A stretch of DNA of 64,000 nt from Halichondria panicea. Lineage: Eukaryota; Porifera; Demospongiae; Suberitida; Halichondriidae. A model generated the notes under the pieces. That model was not told the origin of the DNA. It ran no database searches and saw only the letters and a program-made list of their open reading frames with translations. Numbering within the stretch: position 1 is the first letter of the stretch; every line of letters begins with the position of its first letter. This document shows, in pieces, positions 56,501 to 64,000 of the stretch. The stretch covers positions 372,001 through 436,000 of the forward strand of contig NC_087388.1 in assembly GCF_963675165.1 (NCBI RefSeq), in the 5' to 3' direction. Made by a program: the position numbers and the translations under genes.

Positions 56501-59482
56501 GGTACCAGTTATTCCATTCCGTGTGTTTTGGTACCTATTTTGCCTGTTGGCTATATCACTTGCCTTACTGTTTTAAGTTATTCGTATCGTCTGCCTCTGG
56601 TAAATACATGTACTAAGATTATCAAATTCAGCATAAATTCTAATCTGTACTTCTACCATATGTAGCAATTCAATGAGCTGGTCCCCATTATCCAAACCTT
56701 CACCATTGGCAGTTCTGAAGTTGATCAAATGGTAAGACAAGCAAGTTATGTACCGTATATCCACGGAAATAATTGATCGCATTTTTTCAAGATAAAAAAT
56801 AGTGAATTGCATTTAATTACAGACGTACAATTATACTGTCACGGCTCCACTATTCTTATGCCCCGCCCCCTCACAGATCATTCGTATCGACAGTATTATC
56901 TGTGCCCTGGAGGAAGAGTTTTCAGAGAGAACAGGAACACCTCTAAGGTATGTGTGAGGTGTGTGAGGTGTGTGAGGTGTGGAGGGTGTATATACAGAGA
57001 GAACAGGAACACCTCTAAGGTATCCGTACATGTGGTGTGTGTGTGGTGTGTGGTGTGTGTGTTGTGTGTGTGGGTACATGCATGTATATACAGTGTGTAT
57101 GTGTCCTCCGCCAACATTATTTGGAGCTTTTATTAATTTTCAACTTGATTCACTACACGACAGATTGTACATGTTCAAATTGAGTGCTAATATTTTTTAA
57201 GCCAAAAATCCATTTTGATAGCATGAGTGATCTAATCGTATTGGGATTATGCTTGCTTCTATACTAACCCCCCCCCCCCCCCTACAGGGAGCGCACATCC
57301 ATTACCCAGTCGGACACTCAAGACGAATTCTCATCGTCCCCTGAGCATCAACAACTCTCTACCGTCATAGAACAAAGTACCAGCAATCGCTCCAGTAGGC
57401 ACGCATCTCCCGCCCTGCCCACACCGGGAATGGGTGTGGTCTCACCTAAGGGGGTGGGGTCTCCAGAGAGAGCCATTAGCCCGAGTGCCTCTGATGAGCC
57501 CACCTCTGAGGATTCAGAGATTAAACTTCGTTCTGGAGCTAGCAGTAGAACAAGCCTGAGAATGTCGTTAAAGAAGTTGATATCACCGGAAGAGCTAGAG
57601 AAAGTACTGTCACCAGAAGAGCTGAAACATGTGCTGGGGGAAATGGAAATGGTGAGAAAGAGATTGTTATTAATTGTGTGAGAGTCACATTTTTCACAAA
57701 TTAGCAATTTTTTGTGAATTTTGCACATAATATTTTTGCTATGTAGTACAGTAGTTGAAATGTACGTAGATGTGTAATTCTGTGCATGTACTACCATTAG
57801 TAACCACACCCCTAACCCCACCACATACACACACTTAGGAGGACGATGCTCAAACAGCATCTGTCCACTCTTCCTCCAGTCACAAATCCACGCCCATCAC
57901 GTCGCCCATCCACGAAGAGCACACCTCCACTGGAACCCCTCCTCCAGCCATGCCTCTGTTTCCCAGTGATACTACTCCCCCTACAGGTGTACCCAATGCC
58001 CCGCCCCCTCCTCCACTGTTTCCCGGGATACCCGGAGCACCGCCCCCTCCACCACTGTTTCCCGGGGTCCCTGGAGCTCCGCCCCCTCCACCTCTATTCT
58101 CCGGCTCGGGACCACCTCCCCCGCCCCCTCTTGGTGGTGGCTTCTCATTCGCCTCTCTATGTACGTAATTGTCTGTGTCATTTTATGTGATGAAACAATT
58201 TTTAATAATTATTGACGTCTGTGAGTTTGAAAGTAAACATCTACTATAAATAACAGTATAACTATTTTATTATTGATGCTCTTTACCCATTTCAGTACCC
58301 CCTAAAAAGATTCCTACCCCTGGCGTAAAGTTGAGGAAGATTCACTGGGACCCTCTCAAACCACAGATTGTGAGTATAGCCCCGCCCACACTCCACCCAC
58401 TGGCATCCTGTCTTGATCTACCATTCATTATTATATTGTTTTGATCTATGTCAATAATTCATTTATCATGTGATACGACTTTCTTAGAGCTACGTGAGCA
58501 AAAAATCGAGTTATAGTTATAGCAATTAAGCAAGATTATGGACAGAAAAATTTTATTAATTTCGTTTTTGTGTGACACACTCGTGTGCCCTCAGGTGATG
58601 GAGAGTGGGTGGATGGAGTGGGGGAAGAATGACAAGATACCCAGCATCAATCTGAAGGATCTGGAGAATCTGTTCGGAGTGGATAAGGACAAGGACAAGA
58701 AAGCAACACCAAGTGAGAGAACATGCATAGCGCTCGCTACAGGTTCTCTATTACCCGTCCTCTGCATTTTGAAATTACTAGAGTTGACTCTGTAACTAGA
58801 GTTCTGATGGCCTAAATTCAACGATTTTCTGAAAGCTTAGAAGGAGCCCTTTCAGATGGTATGCTCAAATCCCAAATTTGAAATGGGTTATAATTTCCAA
58901 TTTTCAGAAAAAGACCGTGGCCCCTGGTATTTTTGGAAAAACAGACCAAAAATAGACTTTTGATTTTAACACATCATTTGAAAGGCCTCTCTCTAAGCTT
59001 TCAGAAAATCAGAAAATTTATGTTATTGGACCAACGGAACTAAAGTTATGGCCGTTCAAAGATGCTCTATTTAATGCTACAATTCATGCTAGTTCAAAGT
59101 ACACCATTAATTGTCATAGCTTTTGACGATTAGTAGATTTGTAGCTTATTCTGTCATTGTAGCTACTATAATTTATATGAAATGAAGCACAATACAGTTA
59201 GGATCAAAAGTTGTGGAGGTATTACTGTGTAGGGATTTAAGATGAGGTATAAAGTAGACTGTAGTGATCTTTCCATCCCCGTGCAGATTTGGTAAGAAAG
59301 ATTGAGATGAAGACTCTCCTGGACACTACCCGCAGTCGTAACATTGAGATCTTCCTCCCCACGTTCCCCTATCCCCTCGTGTCTCTGTCAAGTACGCTCG
59401 ACAAGCAGTTGAACGTTGTGACAGAGCCATCCGAGCTAGGGCTGGACCATGTCATTGCTCTCAAGAGGTGTGTGTACGTGTG

Positions 59483-59522
<40 letters not shown>

Positions 59523-62500
59523 GAGGGAGTGTGTGGAGTGTGGGTGGGGGCATTGCTCTTAGGCCGTGGGTAGTTTCGTTAAGTAATAGTCTTGAGAAAA
59601 AACATATTGTGTGAATGTCCCTAAGACCACAGTAACCATGCCTACGTTTAGCGCTTGTCTATTACCTACACCGCTCACTAAACTTCATAAATATAATTAT
59701 GCAGAATAATTGTGTGTACTGTACTGGAACTGGAAGTGACCCAAATAGCTAGTAATATCCCCCTGTCCCTCCCCTCCCTCAGATACCAGCCGACAATAGC
59801 TAGTAATATCCCCTTGTCCCTCCCCTTCCTCAGATACCAGCCGACAATAGCTAGTAATATCCCCCTGTCCCCCCTCTCCCTCAGATATCAACCCACTGAA
59901 GAGGAGAAAGAGATGTACAAGAAGTACGCTGGAGACAAGAATAACCTGCAGAATGGAGACATTTTTCTTGTCAAAGTGAGCAGTTGAATGCAACAGTTGG
60001 TTTATTGGAGGCTTCCTATTTATAGCAAGCATGATAATTATATCACTGTAATGACAAAGCTTCTGTCTACACATTGTACATGTATGCATATGATAAGCAC
60101 TGGCTGAATGTTCAACTTTTAAAATAAGGAATTTATGGGTGGCCAAACTTAGCTATAATTATACATGTAATATTTCAGCATGTGACTTTATTGTCTGCAC
60201 ATGACCCCCCACCCACTCCACCCCCCACAGCTGTGTGAGGTTCCGCTGCTCTCTATACGACTGGACCTCCTCTTCACCATCAGAGAGTTCCCTTCAAACT
60301 TTGAGGGATTTCAACCAGTAAGTGTTAGCTTGGTTCCGCGCAGTGTATGTATATGTACATAACGCTTTGCTAGATGTTGGTATTATGTACAATACCTCTC
60401 CTCTGACCCCCCCACACACACCTACCTACATGTAGCTAGTCTCCCCGCCACACTCACACACTCATCTAGTCTCCCCCCCACACTCTCACACACACCTAGT
60501 CTCCCCCCACACTCTCACACACACCTAGTCCCTAGACCTCGCCTGGCAGGCCACTCGAGAGCTGAAACACTCCAAACACTTTGTGGATGTGCTCTGTTAC
60601 GTGCTGGCAGTGGGCAACTACCTCAATGCTGGCTCACGACAAGGCGGAGCTTACGGGTTCAGACTGGCCATCCTACCAAAGGTCAGCTGACAGTCACATG
60701 ACCTGTGTGTGTGATTATATACATCCCTATATATACGCATTCCTTTTCACGCAAGTTTACTTAACTAGAATCTGTTCTCATTTGTTAGAAGCTGTTATTA
60801 AATCAAAACAATGTTGTTATATCAATAATTATTATTATTATATTGTTGCAGACAGTTTCATAATGTTTTGGGACTCTATTCAGCTATTGTAGTAGCGTTA
60901 TATAATTATAATTATAGTATACAGGTATATACAGTTATGTACAGTTGGCTTCTCTTTTGATGCAATGTGTGTGTACTACACACTGTATCCACCCACCCAC
61001 CCACACACACACACACTCCACACAGCTGGTCGAGTCGTACGGTCAGAATAAGAAGACGTCTCTCCTCCATTTCCTAGTGCAGCAGATACACAGTAAACAG
61101 CCAGAGCTACTGGACATGCCGGTCAATATGGAGGCCGTGGCCAAGTCATCAGACAGTCAGTAACTTACATGCACACCATCCATTGCCAACTGTCTACAAC
61201 TATTTAATGATTAGTTTGGCCAGCATGGGGTCACAAAGCTGAACAAGGTAAAAACTAACCAATTGTACAAATATCATAGCCTGTTGCTATCACTGCAGTG
61301 TGTATGAACACAAGTGTTTGTGTGGACAGCTACATCTAGGTTATACAAGGCTATGAAAATGTACACATTTGCTCATATTTTTACAGAGAGTACATTTTTG
61401 AAACTTTTGCTTTCTTTTTACAGTTTCCATCACTGGCATCTTGGCAGAATTGGAAGGTAAGATTGGTAGTATTAGCTGTTCTCTTCAAATAGTGTGTGTG
61501 TGCGTGTACACCCTTCAATGTGAAATTATTTAAGCTTATGGATTAACTGTGATACGCAACGTGCAGTGATGCAGAGGGAGCTTGATAAGATAGAGCGATA
61601 TGCCAACAAGGTTGTAGAGCAGTCCAAGATGGACAAGAAGACAGCTGACAAGCTCCTCAAAGACGTCAAGGTCAGTAGCTGCTAGCTTCTACAGGTAGTC
61701 ACTACATGTATGTGTACCAGTAGAGAAGTTTAAAGTCTGTATACATGTACATGCATGTAAAATTAAAATTACCTTTTTTTTACAGGGTTTTGTGAAGCAG
61801 TATCGCGAGGAGCTGACCAACCTGGATAGCAAGGGACATGAAATGAACGAGAACTATAGAGAGCTTCTGGTATGCTGTTAATTAGAATTAGAATATTGGA
61901 ATTTGCCTTAGGGCACGTGTTCTGTGTAGGTAGACATGTTCTGTTTTATGAGCTTTTACAGCTACTAAAAATTCACTGTCCAAAAATCAATTTCTTATGA
62001 CTACTTACCGCCCCCTCATCTTCCACACTTAGAAACAATTCGGTGAGCCCCCCAATACTGACTCGGAGGATTTCTTCTCACAAGTGGCCAAATTTTTGAC
62101 TCAGTTCAAGCGTGTCTCACTGGAGCTGTACCCACCACCACCTCCCAGGTGAGTTAGGTCATGTAACCACCACCTCCCGGGTGAGCTAGGTCATGTGACT
62201 CACGTGGCTCAGAGCTTCGTATGCATAGTGTGTGTACAATACATACATTGTACATTTGCATTGAGTCCATCACCTAGCTGAGCATTAATTTTTAATTGCT
62301 GTTCCTTTGAACTCTTTCCAGCCTGCTCTTTTAGCAAGCACACACTAATCAATACACTGTACATGTATCACACACACACACACACTCACACCCACACACA
62401 CACCCACACACACACACTCACACACACACACACTCACACACACACACTCACACACACACACACACACGCACGCACGCACACACACACACTCACACCCACA

Positions 62501-63330
62501 CACACACCCACACACGCACACTCACACACACACACACTCACACACACACACGCACACACACACACGCACACACACACACACACACACTCACACACACACA
62601 CACGCACACACACACACACACATACACACGCACACACACACGCACACACACACAGTCCAAAGGTGGAGAGAAGACCTCCTACTATAATGATCGCAAATAA
62701 ACTAGTGGCCATCGACGAAGTTGACGGTACACCTCCAATGATGACAAGTCTGGTACGTGTTGCTTGCCCTGTATACCATATAAGGAGTTAGCAAGAAACG
62801 ATGACTGTGTGTGTATGTGTTTCTAACTGTTTTTGCATAATACATACAACTTACCGTGCCATTAGTATAATTATAACGAGTACTTTGACATTACCTGCTT
62901 CACCTGCAGTCCGTGCCCTCAATTGTACAGTCTCCCTCGACTGACTCACTCAGCAACAAGACCAGGCCTAAGGTACAACCACGTACATGTACATGACTGT
63001 AGTTTCTATGGCACCGTGTACATATAACTGTCCAGTGCTTATACTCTCTCCCTTTCTTTCCAATATCCCCCACTGCTTCTCCACTGTAGCATGTGTATGT
63101 ATAGTATGTTGCAGCAATCACACACACACACAAGTAATTGACCCCCCCCCCCCCACACACACACACACACACACTAGTATTGACCCCCCCCACACACACA
63201 CACACACTAGTATTGACCCCCCCCCCACACACACACACACACACTAGTATTGACCCCCCCCCACACACACACACACACTAGTATTGACCCCCCCCCACAC
63301 ACACACACACACACTAGTATTGACCCCCCC

Positions 63331-63364
<34 letters not shown>

Positions 63365-63738
63365 CTCACATCGTCACCACCCTCAACCAAGTGGGCCCTA
63401 ACCTGAGGACTCCACACAGAGGGAGGAGCACAATACAGAGAAACCAACTCAAACCAAAGGATGGCTACCTCGAAAAGCTCACCAAAGACGGAAAGAAATG
63501 GAAGAAGAGATATTTTGAACTAGAATCAAGCAACCTTCACTACTACGAAGGAAAGGGACAGAAATATAGCGACACTATTAAGCTGTATTGTGTTCCCGTC
63601 AAGTTGAGCTCGGATGATCGTAAAATTGTGACGATTGAGACAGACAAGAGGGTGTGGTCTTTGAGAGCCGAAAATGAACATACAGCTGAAGAATGGTTGA
63701 CTGCTCTGCAGACGCATAGTCAGGGCACAGCTAGATAG
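48096..63738 (+). CDS. Formin with PH-like, PH, FH1, FH2 and C-terminal PH domains
   Basis: Complete 29-exon, 1,335-aa model, all phases consistent: 48096-48107, 49035-49106, 49468-49635, 50643-50735, 53170-53250, 53392-53584, 53760-53910, 54137-54194, 55198-55362, 55636-55702, 56067-56485, 56666-56731, 56877-56947, 57288-57651, 57839-58160, 58296-58369, 58595-58712, 59287-59467, 59885-59975, 60231-60317, 60529-60681, 61026-61155, 61424-61456, 61567-61670, 61786-61869, 62033-62148, 62656-62752, 62910-62972, 63364-63738. Exon 1 codes only MDHK. Formins nucleate and elongate unbranched actin filaments through the FH2 dimer, fed by profilin-actin on the FH1. There is no recognisable GTPase-binding/FH3 region; PH domains take its place, suggesting membrane-lipid recruitment instead of Rho control. 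I recall a PH-domain formin class (PHCF) described in non-vertebrate animals; assignment to it needs a tree. Confidence 0.88.
48108..49034 (+). other. Formin intron 1
   Basis: 927 bp between the MDHK start exon and exon 2. The open frame at 48265-48492 lies inside it and has no supporting features. Nothing else recognised. Confidence 0.6.
50509..50642. repeat. (CA)n tract forming a splice acceptor
   Basis: About 130 bp of CA with scattered CT units, ending CACACAG exactly at exon 50643-50735 of the formin. Confidence 0.95.
51401..52006. mobile_element. 606-bp element with 42-bp terminal inverted repeats
   Basis: Left end CTTAAGGTTGCGGTAAACAG continuing TTTGCTCATGAATAATTCATGA; right end is its reverse complement (TCATGAATAATTAATGAGCA through CCGTAACCTTAAG) with about five mismatches. 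A smaller element with ends GGGCGGGTCGAAG / CTTCGACCCGCCC lies inside at about 51684-51835. No transposase. Confidence 0.8.
52394..52504. repeat. Foldback element, 40-bp arms
   Basis: Arms TTAGAACATGTGCATTCGGT...TATAGTGTCCC and GGGACACTATAACACATAGA...CATGTTCTAA. The 30-base loop is itself paired (CCCTCGGGCT/AGCCCTCGAG). Intronic in the formin. Confidence 0.85.
52698..53042. repeat. Nested palindromes inside an inverted repeat
   Basis: Outer arms CAGTTGTGTTGCTAAACAAC / GTTGTTTAGCAACACAACTG at the two ends. Inside are two hairpins: 52774-52824 (GTACAGTTCAACTTTT arms) and 52889-52971 with about 36-bp perfect arms (TTAAAAATTAGATGCACGGC...). A third copy of the outer arm (AAGCTTGCTCCAGCATG) sits between them. 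Confidence 0.85.
53938..54020. repeat. MITE-A family copy, left end
   Basis: TACCGTATAGTGGGTAATTTTGAGGG at the start of formin intron 7 matches the MITE-A terminus. No right end identified. Confidence 0.6.
54237..55165. repeat. Tandem cluster of MITE-B copies
   Basis: One right-hand half (54237-54384), a full copy (54398-54700) and another full copy (54723-55165) in the same orientation, filling formin intron 8. Arms are GATTTTCTGAAAGCTTAG and CTAAGCTTTCAGAAAATC. The third copy is interrupted by an insertion with ends AGGGCTGCAT / ATGCAGCCCT (about 54748-54868) and a poly-C tract. Confidence 0.85.
57839..58160 (+). other. Formin FH1 region
   Basis: Residues about 691-765. Three or four runs of five to six prolines separated by LFPG-type spacers (APPPPPLFPG repeated, then GPPPPPPLGGG), the expected profilin-binding track length for a formin. 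The repeats are close copies at the DNA level (CGCCCCCTCC...CTGTTTCCCGG), so the region is likely variable in length. Confidence 0.9.
58783..59060. repeat. MITE-B family, full-length copy
   Basis: ACGATTTTCTGAAAGCTTAGA at the left and TCTAAGCTTTCAGAAAATCAG at the right with the shared core (CCCAAATTTGAAATGGGTTATAATTT). Lies in formin intron 17. Confidence 0.85.
59748..59890. repeat. 51-bp tandem repeat containing a splice acceptor and exon start
   Basis: Three units of TAGTAATATCCCCxTGTCCC followed by CTCAGATACCAGCCGACAA. Each holds a pyrimidine tract, a CTCAG acceptor and a first-exon-codon segment (R-YQPT). The last unit is the junction of exon 59885-59975. All units are in the same open frame. 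Confidence 0.9.
60405..60528. repeat. About 36-bp tandem repeats abutting a splice acceptor
   Basis: CTAGTCTCCCCCCACACTCTCACACACAC repeated three to four times, the last CCTAG being the acceptor of exon 60529-60681. Every unit carries a potential CTAG acceptor. Confidence 0.85.
62363..62655. repeat. Long (CA)n microsatellite forming a splice acceptor
   Basis: About 290 bp of CA interspersed with TCA and GCA, ending CACACAG exactly at exon 62656-62752 of the formin. Confidence 0.95.
63118..63363. repeat. Minisatellite of about 45 bp units ending at a splice acceptor
   Basis: Units of (CA)n-CTAGTATTGA-poly-C, about six copies, the last (CA)n ending CACAG at the final formin exon (63364). Confidence 0.9.
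63364..63738 (+). other. Formin C-terminal PH domain exon
   Basis: The last exon encodes a complete PH domain (residues about 1244-1330): DGYLEKLTKDGKKWKKRYFE, then LHYYEG, and HTAEEWLTALQTH with the conserved tryptophan. The KxxxxxKKWKKRYF basic cluster is of the phosphoinositide-binding type. A PH domain lies where most formins have a DAD tail. Stop TAG at 63736-63738. Confidence 0.92.
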
Positions 63739-64000
63739 AATAGAGGTGTGGTTTATTTATTTATTCATGCATGCACACATGATTTTTTTATCTTTAATTA
63801 ATATAAATATAGAGAATATACATTCTCTTGCTACTTATTATAGCTGATTTATTATCGAGTGCCTAAATTTCACCATTAATTAATTTTTGGGTTTTTATTA
63901 ATTCGGCAAAAAATGTTTTGACGATTATTATATTCAGCGGAAAAAATACAGTATACATCGTATAGTGTATATCATTTATAATACGCATGACTCATATAAT
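63739..64000. other. 3' flank of the formin gene
   Basis: AT-rich, presumably 3' untranslated region. No AATAAA was noticed; no other feature supported. Confidence 0.5.

Larger units (their letters stand above)
58296..62148 (+). other. Formin FH2 domain
   Basis: Residues about 778-1150 over 11 exons. VKLRKIHWDPLKP gives the conserved lasso tryptophan region; exon 60529-60681 has CYVLAVGNYLNAGSRQGGAYGF, the GNxLN...G.A.GF core signature; the post and coiled coil follow (VMQRELDKIERYANKV, MDKKTADKLLKDVKGF). The core actin-binding isoleucine and lysine were not checked by alignment. Confidence 0.92.

Noticed and set aside
61215-61247. Possible extra formin exon between 61155 and 61424
   Set aside because: It has AG and GT borders, but splicing it in gives DIWPAWGHKAEQ at a place where FH2 expects the direct join DISITGILAELE; left out of the main model, could be a rare alternative exon.
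62363-62791. Long THTHTH open frame and its antisense CVCV frame
   Set aside because: Pure (CA)n translation; only the last part coincides with real formin exon 62656-62752, in a splice context.

Overview
This window is eukaryotic, intron-rich and metazoan. The two spliced genes that can be read to an end carry about 28 and 29 short exons, splice signals are standard GT..AG, and introns are full of (CA)n/(GT)n microsatellites and small foldback repeats. Tandem, intronless GABA-B-type receptors next to an RNF213-like giant gene and a formin with several PH domains suggest an early-branching animal, most likely a demosponge. The organism is an inference; nothing in the window is diagnostic of a species.

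Layout. (1) 1-28178, minus strand: nearly all of a giant RNF213/mysterin-like AAA+ gene. I can chain 53 exons, about 4,485 codons, from the start codon at 28178 to the left edge, where the gene runs out of the window. Walker motifs of an AAA2-, an AAA3- and an AAA4-like unit are visible. No RING or RZ finger is visible in the exons read. (2) 28179-30501: intergenic, no gene seen. (3) 30502-35698, minus strand: an unrecognised 882-aa protein with an N-terminal coiled coil, a serine-rich middle and a C-terminal helical-repeat region, 28 exons. (4) 35839-47269, plus strand: a tandem cluster of intronless GABA-B-like class C GPCRs. Two are intact, one has a single-base frameshift, and there is one C-terminal remnant. 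The cluster sits head-to-head with gene 3 across only 140 bp, and pieces of that divergent promoter plus the first exon of gene 3 were copied along with the receptors. (5) 48096-63738, plus strand: a complete 29-exon formin of 1,335 aa, read as PH-like, PH, FH1, FH2, PH.

The genes do not form an obvious pathway. RNF213-type proteins are cytosolic ATPase/ubiquitin ligases, the receptors would be plasma-membrane sensors, and the formin would nucleate actin at membranes. The most unusual features are the receptor and divergent-promoter segmental duplications, the missing RING in the RNF213-like gene, a LysM-like motif near its N-terminus, in-frame triplication of a splice acceptor in the formin FH2 region, many (CA)n tracts fused directly to 3' splice sites, and at least two dispersed MITE-like families plus several one-off foldback elements. 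Exon coordinates were derived by hand from splice signals and reading phase and may be off by a few bases at weaker sites.
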